Below are positions 12,164 to 24,100 of a stretch of DNA of 64,000 nucleotides, one piece after another. Each line of letters starts with the position of its first letter. Position 1 is the first letter of the stretch. Under the pieces are notes generated by a model that was not told the DNA's origin, made no database searches, and saw nothing but the letters and a program-made list of their open reading frames with translations. A program made the translations under genes and the position numbers. Source of the DNA: Nemopilema nomurai (Eukaryota; Cnidaria; Scyphozoa; Rhizostomeae; Rhizostomatidae); contig ML133387.1 of NCBI GenBank assembly GCA_003864495.1, positions 352,634 to 416,633 on the forward strand, written 5' to 3'.

Positions 12164-15100
12164 GTAGGACGTAGCTTCCGCACAATCTTGTGACTTTTAA
12201 ACTCGCATAGGCTATGCTGCATAGTGTTACTTCTACTAGTAAACAGCCATTCGACGAAGACCATGCTTAGGACGCATTAAGACTGAAAGCTGTTCGAAAT
12301 TTGTATCATTGCACGTCAAAAGAGAACATTCGTGTAATCCACCACCTCAGATTTGCCAAATTTTTTAAACCTAATTTAGGATCCCAGATTTGCGTAGATC
12401 CAGATGCGTAATCAGGTAAAAATTCCATCATTCCAAGACACTCATGTTTATTGTTCATGCGATTGAAGGCTTTTGTGAGGCTCACTCCACGGATGGATAA
12501 AGCTTTTATTGGCTTTTGACTTTTCGAGTTCACATATTTTGCCATTGATTCATTTTGTTCCACAATCTAAGCAACATGGTTTTTGACCTTTGACTTTATG
12601 AAACATGACCATTGTATACTAAATTACATCATACAATATCATGCTGTTAGTTTTTGTAACTTCAGAGAAAAGCTAAAGGTGTCTCAGGCTGCTCAGATCC
12701 CATATTTATTGATCCAGGTTGAATAATATGTAATGGGTGTTTGAGAGAGTACCTTGCAATCCTCTAGGTGGATCATGTTATCATGCAGGCTCTAGAGACA
12801 AGTTCTTTTATGCTGCAGATCAGTGTGCCCAGGCTGTAATGTATGTTGAGATAACTGTGGAGAAATCTTTCTTCAAAAGTTAGCCCCTTGTTTGATTTCG
12901 ATGTTCTGTTTGGTTGCATTCAAATCATGAAGATTAATAATTTCGTGTTGAAGATAAACAATAACATCTCCTTAAACAGCCTAATCTCTCAAATCTATGT
13001 AAAACGCTTAGAAGTGGAAACCTAGGGCTATCGGAAAGACATTGCCCTACCCTTAATTTCTGTACATTTGCAGAAAATGTTTTTGTCATTTAATGCCATA
13101 TAGACCTAAATCGAGGGATTCTACACCAGAATGTGTAAAGCTTATTGGGAAATCGCTGTACTAGAGCTCTAAAAATGTAACAAACTTTTAGAACTAAATC
13201 AATATTTTCAAGAAACTCCAAAAAATAAGACAACTTTCTGACCTGAAAAGTAATACGTACCGGGTGTCTCGGTAATAATAGGAAAGTAATGCAAAAAATT
13301 AAACACACTGCACCAGGTGTCTTGATAGAAAGTACTCCTGTTTCCATAAGAATAATGAACAAGAGATACAATGCCAAATCTTACTGTTGTTTTATAAACT
13401 TGAATACAATTAATATGCAGGGGAAGGCCCAAAATTTGATGCTAAATGCTTATCTAAAAATAAGAAACTTTTAAGAACTTTTAGTACTAGAACTAGTGCA
13501 AAATTAAGAAACTTTTAATACTAGGACCCAAGCTAGGTTTCTTATCAAATAAAAAGTTAATATTAGGAAGTTGAAGCAGATGCTGCTTGTCAACAGATGC
13601 ACCAACAAGTCAACAGTGATGAATTTGAACAATTTGCAGCTGACATAAGAAGCCAATAAGAAACGAGGATGGCCTCAACATTTTTGAGGAGTAAAAATCA
13701 CTACTCTAGACTGATATTGATTAACAGATAGGAACAAAGTAGCTTTAAATAAGGACCAAGGTTGATGAGTTGGTTTGAAAACCTTCAATGCAGCACAATT
13801 TGTTGCATGTTTTTATTCTGTGTGCCCAAACTGTAATGTACGTTTAGATAACTGTGGAGAAATCTTTCTTCAAAAGTTAGCCCCTTGTTTGATTTTTATG
13901 TTCTGTTTGGTAGCATTCACATCAACAAGTTTTAAAATTTTGTGTTGAAAATAGACAATAACATCTCCTTCAGCAGCCTTATCACTCAAATCTGTGTAAA
14001 AAGCTTAGAAGTAGAAAGCTAGGTCTATGAGGAAGAAATATTCCTACCCTTAATTTCTGTACATTTGCAAAAAAGGTTTAAGTCATTTAATGCCATAAAG
14101 ACCTAGTTCAAGGGATTCTACACCAGGATATCTGTAAAGCTTATTGAAAAACCACTGTAAGGTAGGAGAATTCTGAATATTTAATTTCGAAATTTCCTAA
14201 TTAGGAGTAGCTTTCTATCTTGCAGTGGGTTAGCCATAATGGTGCCCAGAAAGTCGTAGTTTCATTTTCACCAGTAAAATTTGTCATACATTCAGACTGA
14301 GACTGGTGGATAGCTCTTTTCACAATTTTTTCTGTGTCATGTTATCTTCAAGTTAAAAGTTAAAAATTATAATCAATTATAATCTCCTTTTTGTGGCTAA
14401 AAAGTGCGCACCAGTTTTTCATTCTTAAAAAATAATCGATTAAAGTTTGGGTAGCAATTTTTTGTTGATAAAATAACTTATCAGGGCTATATTGTTTCTA
14501 AACATAATTTTTCCCAAAATGTGTGAACAATCAGAGGGAAATTTCTCAAAAATGCTCATTTTTTGCCCCCACTAACCTTATGTGACTATAAATATTTCTC
14601 TATTTCTTTTTCTGAACATGGCCTAATTCTATCAGTACCACTCTTGTTAGGATTTTCTATTATAATGCTAGACAGAGAGACTACATCTGAATAGCTAGAT
14701 ATGTCTTGACAATTAATTTTACAAATTTTCCTAGTCCACCTCCAACACTAGCAGTATTCTTTGCTTTCTAGGATTCGGTCAAACCGGTCCTCTGTCCCAG
14801 AAAGCTGGGCACGACATCAATTACTTGGCCCTATCAGGGGTCCTATCAATGATTGGTAGAAGAGGTGAAAAGCCCCTGGCACCGCTAAACCTGGTCGCTG
14901 ATTTCGCTGGAGGGTCCCTTACTTGCGTCATTGGTATTCTAATGGCTTTGCTTGAGAGGTCGATCTCCGGAAAGGGCCAAGTCATCGATTGCTCCATGGT
15001 ATGTTTCTTTGGATTTCGTATTCCAACGTGATGTGTCACTTTTCATTCTAAATCAGTTTCAGCTGCTCGTATAGTGAGACACCAACGGAGGTCCTTTTTT

Positions 15101-18100
15101 ATCAAATTATCCCCATAGTGGTATTTCCTGCCTCTTTGCAATAGATTTATTCCTCTTACTTTTCATTTGTTAGCTGATTTCGGTAAATAAAACATACTTA
15201 TTTTTAATTTGGTACTTTTTTTAAAATTTTTTCGCTTGTTTATTTTCTCTTGTTTTGCAACCTTATTTTTGTCAAAATAATGGTTCCGCCTTCTGTAAAA
15301 TCTTTAAGTTTTATTTATCTTAAAATATATTTTTTCTTCAGAGATATTTAAGAAAAAAAGTAGAGTTTGGTATTTTCAGGGTCTTCTTGCCGATGTGAAG
15401 CTCGGTATCTAGAACGCACTGGCTATAGTTTAGAAGAATGGATAAAACAGCATGTCCCTCAAACATAACGATTAAAACACCCGCAGAAAGAGGGCAGCCC
15501 TCTCAAAATTGTAAAACGAAGACTGCCCAAATTAAATGTGATTAGGTTAGAGGGCAACATCTTTTAGGAAGTTCAGATTGCGTCAAAACATACAAAATGC
15601 GTATTAGTACTTCAGTATGCTAGTTTTTGATCAGAAAGTACTTCGGTATAATAAATCATTTTTGGTTTTCTCTCTCGTAATTTTAAGTTTTTTACCACCA
15701 ATCATTGTTGTGGAAAATAAATTTTTGTACCTCATTCTTATGCTTCTCGTTGCTGTTTATTTTCATTTCTTATTTCCTTTATCTTCAGTTTGAGCTTACA
15801 TGTCTGCTAATTGGTTCGCAAAATTATTCTCTGATTCAACGTATATTGCTTTTCATAGTTTTGATTTATTCTTAAAATATGTGGACTATCCTTTCTAGCA
15901 GTTTTTCTCGCAGTTCTCCAGCGCTAGAATCAGCTGAACGCCAAAAATACAACTGATCCAAAATGTTTAAAGCAGTTAAATGCTGGCTGACTCAAATGGG
16001 GCTCAAAAAACCTCTCTTTACTTAACAGTGACAATATTTTTAGGCTACTGCAGTTTTTTGTGGAATAGATATTGGTATCGTTTTCCATGATTTGGCAGAT
16101 TTAAACGAAAACTAGTGCTTAAAGCAATGTTGTAGCAAAAGCCATGCTTTACATATTTCACCTTTTATTTCAAAACTTGTGCATGTTTATTGTTTATTTT
16201 GGACTTGGGTGAGTGGAACAAAACCGGTTTCACGCTCCCATCACCGTTCTATTTGTCACAAGTTATGCTCACATGAGGCAACAAAAAGGCTTCTTTCTCT
16301 GCTAAATTTTTTTCTATATTTTTTAGGAATATTTCAAACAAATGCAATCTTGTTAGAGAAAGAATACTTATACATTAAATATTAAGATACGATAAGATTT
16401 CTTTTTCTTTCTGTGTTACGAAGTTTCTTATTTAATGCCTTTTCCACGGCTGTTTCCATTTCCTTCACGATTATGCCTCATCTTATTGTTTTAAGTTCTT
16501 GGTCTTTAGATCGATAAAGTTTAGATTTAAGTCTTAATGGATATTATTATGAATGGGATTTATTTTAAGTGAACGAATGTTCTAGGTGAATGATGGTTCT
16601 CGGCGAAAGAAGCTTTCGTTCAATGAATGATTTCAGCTAATAAATTTTTTCAGTGCACGAATGTTTTCAGATCATGGAAGTTCTTTCAATTGAATTTAAA
16701 TTAAAAAACTTGGATTTAAAGACAAATTTTTTTCATGACAATACTCAAGTTTGAAATGATGTCCATAATCAGAGTTCTAGTGTTTCTCGTATGTGTACAA
16801 ATATAATTTGTACTCTAATTTATGTTCACCTTTTTCCTACGAACATGTCCTTCTATAAATAAGGGAACCAGCAGCTACTCTTTGAGTGTCAGTATTGCCA
16901 AGGAGAGGGCCTCGAAAAATTTCTAAACCACTTCCACTTTCGAAATCTAAGTCAGATCTCTAGCATTACTGAATGCTCTTGAAGCCAGAAGCTTTGTAAT
17001 TGCGAAAAGCTGGTTAATGTCAAGTAAATGCAAGACAGCTCTCCTTTTGTCTCCCCCGAGTAGAGATGACAATTTTTAGGCACCCCTAATACTTAGCTGT
17101 CCTTTGAATTGACGATTCATTTAATTAGCCTGGTCCATAAAAAGTTATTTGTCAATATTTTAAGGATCAAATAACTATTTCTTATGACATTTTAGGGCAG
17201 TTTGGAATTAAGCAAGGTTTGCTAAATCATATTATATGTTGAATCGTGATATTTTGGAAGAGCCTGGTTTTGGGGAAGTTTTGTTTTGGAAAAAGGATCA
17301 TCATATTTTCTCCATCACATTTTTCTAAATCCTCCTCAGCTGCTTCTGGTTTATTTGCTTTGACAAACTTGGTTTCAAATATTTTCCTTCGGGACGTTTT
17401 ACATTTTTGAAGCTTGTCATCAGGGTGGTGCTTTCTAGTCAATTGGTGGACTGCCGTGCCTTCTTCTTCTATTAAAATAATACACCTAAATTCCTTTTCA
17501 AACTATTCACTTCACATTTTATTGATTAACCTCAACTGTCTTTGGGCTTTAATTATTGAATTTACAGCTACATGTGCATGAATAATGAAAGGTGTGCCAT
17601 TTTATAGTACTCTGATGGAAGGCTTGAAGCAAGTGTGACCTTATTTGGTCATTTATCCTCGCTGAAAGACGGTAGGTTTACTTCTCGCTTTGAATGCTTA
17701 GCTGCAAAGGCAGATCCTTGAATTCTTTGTTTACTCCCAGTCTTTGCATCTTTGGAAAGAAAGGAATAAGCCGATGCCGCTTCTCAGAGTTCTATTCTCT
17801 TCGCTTAATTGTACAGCTTTGATTTGATGACTAATATTCGCAGCCCAAACAAACTCATATGTGCAGCTGGCGAATGAACGGAATGGCACAATCGCTATCA
17901 TAACTCCTCCACAGATTGTAAACATGGCGCATTCTTCCACTTTTAATACGAAATCTTCCAGCTTCAGTTAGTGATGCTCCTAATGATTTGCTAATTTCGC
18001 GCTCCACTTTCTGTTCCTTGTGACGTGACAGGGAGAATTGTGCAGCTTCATGTCTGTTTTGGGATTGCAACCATGTCTCGTTTTAAAGAGATGCCTCTCT

Positions 18101-21100
18101 TTCAAGAGAACTTAAGGTAGCACAGTTATAATACATTCAATAAATCCATTAGGAGATGCCATTTTAGCACTCCATGATTCGATCATTCATTTTCTTTCAT
18201 CGGTTGCGCAAATAATTCATGTTATCGACAAGCGTATAACGGTGTGGTTTTGAGAATAGGGCAACTGTAGGCTGTTATGTTGTTAAAAAGGGGCCTTATA
18301 GTGCGCTCACAGATTACACGTTCTGCTCCGTGGCCTCGTGCTCTACAACTGACTCTAAGTACTGTTACATAATATATGTTAATTTATTCAAAACATTACA
18401 TAGGCAATGCACATTTTTAAATATTTCTTTCAATGCCATTTGAATCTTGCCAATACACTGACGGTTTGTTTTTCTTCATTTAACAACAAGTAATTTTTAT
18501 GAGAAGATATTTGCAGATTAATCAGTGTTTTGGCAACTGAACCTGCTTACGAATTTCCAAGTGCTAGTCCAAAGACATTAACACGTAAAGATTGACACGC
18601 TTTTCATTTGCTTAAAATCTAAAAATCTTTTTGTAAAAGGTAAAAGTAGAAGTAAAAAGGTAAATGACAGTAGTATGTTTTTGATAAAAATATATTTGTG
18701 TTAGATCTTTCGTTCTACTTAATCGTACTTTTCGTTTCAACCACTCTCTAATTTAAGCAACGCTATAAAGGCGCGGCTTTCCTGGGTGCTCCAGAATTAG
18801 ATCATCTTTGGTCATGCAATGAATGTTTTGAGTTCCTGAACATCGGTCATTTTGTTTTTCATGAAAACTAATGATTTGATGCCGGTAATGAAGCCACTTC
18901 ATCCCAAGCCAAAAAGTATTTGCAGAAGATCCTTGTGATGATTTCACACAACAGACAGTCGTTTGATTGTAACCCTGAATGATAGAATCATGATTCCTGA
19001 AAAGACATCTTTAAATGTTAAAAAGATCAAAGCTTCTTTTAATGCAAAGAAGAACGGTAGTTGGTTATTCACACTGAGCATCTTATTGGCCCACCTGGCC
19101 TAGCTTCTGAGTTCTTCCAAAAACATTCCTCAAGATGCAAATGCTGTTATGTATTCTGATCATAATTGACATTTACATAAAGCGCTTGGCCTTATCTAAA
19201 GATTAAATCCAGAGCTCAAGTAAGATGACTGTATTTAAGACTATAGCTTTCCTTGAAACAGAATACACGATATCTGGCGGGTAATCACCTGATCAAGACT
19301 TGGTATCTGATCCTATTCTGTGCTCCATTCAATAGGCAAAATGCACCTGGAAGCTACAGACATCACTCGCTCATTCACGAGCCTAGCCCTGCGATTTGTT
19401 TTGCGATTTCATTCAGGCTTGTTTCACCTGTGTGTGCGTCTTTAAAAATTCATTGAAGGGCTCCGAAAGCCATCCCTTAGTTTCATGAAAAATTAACTTC
19501 TAATTCCATTTGTGCCGAATACAGATGCCCAAGGCATCCAATCAGGAATTCCCTTTTAGGTTAGATGCCCGACCTCTTTATTGCCTCAGGGAGAGGCGGT
19601 CTCTGTTTGCCCCTTCGAGTAAACAGAGCATTCGTTTCATTAGCTCTTCACCCGATGGAAAACCATTAATTAGAATTTATTGGTTGAAGGCCTCGGCTTC
19701 TTGCTAGCTAACCACTTTTTTACTCGCGTGCAGATGGGTTCAAAAGCTTCACCTTCATGCCAAGTGCGACTGATCGTTTACATTTTCGTTAAAAAGCTTT
19801 TGCTGTAAAAATCCATCCAGTTGGAACATTCTCAGAAACATAAGAAGTCCTTTAACACCGTTGTAAAACAGAGCCACTCGTTTTGAGTATATGAAATTTT
19901 TAGGTACATCTTGCCAAAACGCTTGTTTGTATTTTCAGCATTTGATTGAAAGTATTAGCTGGTCTGATAGCATGTAAAGTGTTTTTCATAATTTTTATTG
20001 CATTGCGCTATGGTTTTTTTTCCTGAAATTTTCTGGTTTTTTAAAATTACAAAGATGTCAGGTTAATTTCGATCCTTAGATGAAAAAGAAGATCATTCCA
20101 GCCAGGAAGAACTTGTTCTTCTTTTCAATTTTCAGTAGTACGCCCGAGTGATTTTCGCTTCCAGCTTCCCTTTACACTTTCAACTGCATTCTCTTGTTGG
20201 CAAACAACGCTCCTATTATTTTTAAATAACGAAAGTTAACTGGTTGAGTCTGACTCGGGACACTTGGTGTCTACTTGTATTATAACGAAGACCAGAAATC
20301 ATTGTTTTCCGCAAACGTCTTATATAATCTATTTATTCAGAAGTACTTTTTTGATAAGATTGAATTCAATAAGTTTGGGAACCTGTTAAGAACTTGCCTT
20401 TAAGAGATTTGGCTGTTTAGAGTATAATTTCACTAATATTGCTTCGGATGAATCAGAAAATGTTCCAAGGAGAAACTGGTGCTTGTAGTGCCTTGGCACT
20501 TTGAACACTAACGCGGAAGAGTTCCTTGTGGTTATTGGCAGAATTTTTAGAGAGAAGTTTCTTGTGGTTTGGAACAATTTTTCAAAAGTTTAAATCTGTT
20601 TCCGAAAAGCTATTTTAAACTATTTTGCTCAAATTCGATAGATCAGATCATGCACCAGGTGCAAAAACTGACAATTCAAGCAACTAGGAATGAAGGATTT
20701 TTAAGGATCGACCTTAGAAAAGCTCTGATTAGATGTTTTGCAATATTTGAATTGTCACCTGGTCTGAAATGAATTAGACCAAAAAGAAGAAGTTGATTCG
20801 GATGAGGAAAAAGATTAACGAGCCTAACAGTGATAGAGAAAAATAAGAAAAAGTTAAAGAAAAGAATGCAAAGGAATCGTAATAGAGGAAAAATGATGAT
20901 ATTAGAAAATTTAGGCAAATGAGGGAAAAATCAAGCACTAAGACGTGAAGGACAAAAAATGATCGAGGTAATCTAAGTAGAAGTAATAAAATAAAAGCAA
21001 AAAGAAGGTGCAAATAAAGGGAAAAAGAGAAAAACTTGAGAGCGAATTGAAGGAGGATGAGGCTAAATGTCACATGTTGCAAAATGGCGGCATTGCTGAA

Positions 21101-24100
21101 GGGCTCTATCTAAGGAGCATGCGCAGAACATTGCTCGCATATCTCGGAGACATGGACACCAGTTCGATTGTTAAAAAAAGAAAACGTTTATACTTGTTAG
21201 TTTGGGTAGCAAGGCGCAGGAAACACGTTGCGACGTCATAAATCCCCTTCAACGGCTCTTCCTGATTTCCAACTTTTCTGCTGGCTAACGTAACCACATA
21301 AATGAGTACCAAAGTTGGTAGGATACGCGCACAGGCTGTGTCACTCCAGTAATACTTTCAAATTAAATCAACCTATTCCTTGTCTAGACGAATACTTAAC
21401 ATGCATATACAAATTATTCAAGTATTTCAGACATGCGCATCTAGACTTTCGGCTATTTTTGAAGGAATCTGAAGTGCTGACCCTTTTTGTCAAAGAGACT
21501 GTGACCTTTCCTTTGTAAAGCCCCGGCCAAACCAGCGCAACATTTCGTCCAACAAGTCCCAACAATGTTTGACATAAATGTTGGGCTGGTTTGGCCACCC
21601 ATGTTGGACGATGTTGGATGATGTTGGGTGATGTTGGGTGAAGTTTGACTTTGATCAAAAATGTTGGATGATGTTGGACGATGTTGGGATGGTTTGGCCA
21701 CCCTGTCCAACAAAATCACATTCGCGCAAGCGCAGAAAGGAAAAGCTCGCCACTTTGATTTGTTTTGGTTGGGAAGCTGCGAATGCAATTTACGAAAGAT
21801 GGAGTCCAAACATCCACAGAAAAATCGGCTTTTTGAAACGGCTTTGTATTTAACGATAACTGTCAACCATCGAACAACCCCTTTTCATGTCTCCTCTTAA
21901 TCCATTTTCTGGTCTTCCCGCGCTTTACTTTGTTTTGAGTCTCTTCTTTACTATCCTCCAAAATTTCACATACACCTAAAAACACTGCTGCCGCTTGTCG
22001 TTTTGTTCTAAATCGAGTCGCCATGTTCGGTTGCCTAGTAGAAAGCTTGAGCGCGTGGGTTAGGCCTCTGGTTGTTGTTGTTGCCGTTAATCAACAAATG
22101 TTGGATGAAATGTTGCGTTGGTTTGGCCACCCCTGCATGCAACAATGTCCAACAATGCGCAAAAGTTGCCAACATTGTTGGGATTTGTTGGATGAAATGT
22201 TGCGCTGGTTTGGCCAGGGCTTAACTGGTACTTCAACAATAGGCAATAGGCAGGCAAAAGGGTTTGGAATAGGCAGGCTATTCAAAATGTTGGCCAGAAC
22301 AGATCCAACTCAGGAAAAAGAAGCTGGCTAGGTCATCGATATTTGCAACCATTTCCAATGCAAAGCAACAAAGTATTGATAGTTGTGCTGCAATCTAATT
22401 GTAATCACAGAAAGTCTTTAAAAAGAAATTCGAAGCATTATTGATTATACCCAATCTATATTTTAGCGACATTAAAACGTAACCATCGACATCAAAATCA
22501 GCATGCAAAGTGCTCTCTATAGCGCTATTTCAACTCATGTAGCTTTATCTGTCACCAAATTGGGTTGGGCTCTCTTATTTTGCAGTCTTAGTGGAAATGG
22601 TGCAATACTCTGTCATTCGTTTTCTGTGAACTGACGATTTCATTATTTTTTCAACTGACTATCGACTAGTAATATCAGACTACTCTGGTACTGATAAAAC
22701 CACACTTAGACACCTAGTATGCCAACAAGGCCGCACCAACTAAGTGCCCTCGCCCAGAATATGTTCCTTCCAAGAGAGTTACCCCGCCAAGAGAATTCGC
22801 CTTCCAAGAGAGTTACCCCTCCAAAAGAATTCCCCCTCCAAGAGAATTACCCCGCCAAGAGAATTCCCCCTCCGAAAGAATTCCCCTTCCAAGAGAATTA
22901 CCCCGCCAAGAGAATTACCCCGCCAAGAGAATTCCCCCTCCGAAAGAATTCCCCTTCCAAGAGAATTACCCCGCCAAGAGAATTCCCCTCCGAAAGAATT
23001 CCCCCTCCAGGAGAATTACCCCGCCAAGAAAATTCCCCCTCCGAAAGAATTCCCCCTCCAGGAGAATTACCCCGCCAAGAAAATTCCCCTCCCAAGAGAA
23101 TTACCCCGCCAAGAGAATAACCCTTCCAAGAGAATTCCCCCTCCAAAAGAATCCCCTCTCTAAGAGAAGGCCCCTCCAAAAGTATCCCCTCTCAGAAAAG
23201 GTCTTCTCATTAATTTCATACAGTGTTCATCAATTTACCTTAACGCTAAGCATGTCATCGCAACATTTTTTATTTTGCTCTGTCGAAGAAAATTGGTGGT
23301 CATTGCATAAGCTTCTTCTTTTAAGAAAAACGTGGTCTAACATGGCATGGCCCACACACCTCTGACAACATAGAATGCTGCTAGCTGCCTTCGGTAGAAA
23401 ATTTCTTAATGTATTTTGACTGCGGTTGCTGTAGAAGCTATGAAACAGCCTTGGCAGACATAAGTACACTCAGCTGATCGCCTCTTCCTTTATAATGATA
23501 CTCTTAAAACCTTCTAAATAGATTTTGTTGTAACAAATGTGGTTGCCAAGAAGGTCGTCTATGCCGTTTTTTTGTGTTTAAACAGGTCACACAGTTGTAC
23601 CAAACAGTGGCTTTGGTCAAAAAGACGTCTCTAGCCTCTAGGTCACTTATTCACTGAGACCTTTTCCGTAAATTTCACTGATATTCAATGGCGTACGTCT
23701 TTTGTGTTTGGAAGTTGAGAAGATTAGTTTTGATTGGGTGACCGATACTAGGCCAAATTAGCTTAATTGTCTACCAGATTTGTGTCCCTAGAAGGTGGGA
23801 TTCTTGTGTCTTTCTTTGTTTTCTTGTTAGCATATCTTCTTCTTTGCGATGAGTTAATTTAGTGGCGCTTTCCATTTACCAAAAGGGTGTTTCGAAAAAA
23901 TTTGGTGTGAGGGGATGGAAGTGCTAGTATCGGACAGAATCTGATACACAGATAGTGATGTCATAACGGCAGTTGCTGTAGCTATCGATGCATGATGCAA
24001 ATTCTTCGACCTTTCATAATGGTACCGTGACCCTGTTATTGTTTGATTGCGTGGTATACCACGTTATCCCTGTGTCGTGGAGCAGATTTCTCTTCATTTG

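Larger units (their letters stand above)
12164..14771. other. AMACR intron 1
   Basis: A 2.6-kb AT-rich intron with GT-AG ends. Apart from the diverged direct duplication listed separately it shows only chance ORFs. Confidence 0.75.

Noticed and set aside
22719..23179. Long Pro/Arg/Glu-rich ORFs on both strands
   Set aside because: They are products of the 17-bp minisatellite, which lacks stops in several frames; no start context or non-repeat coding sequence surrounds them.
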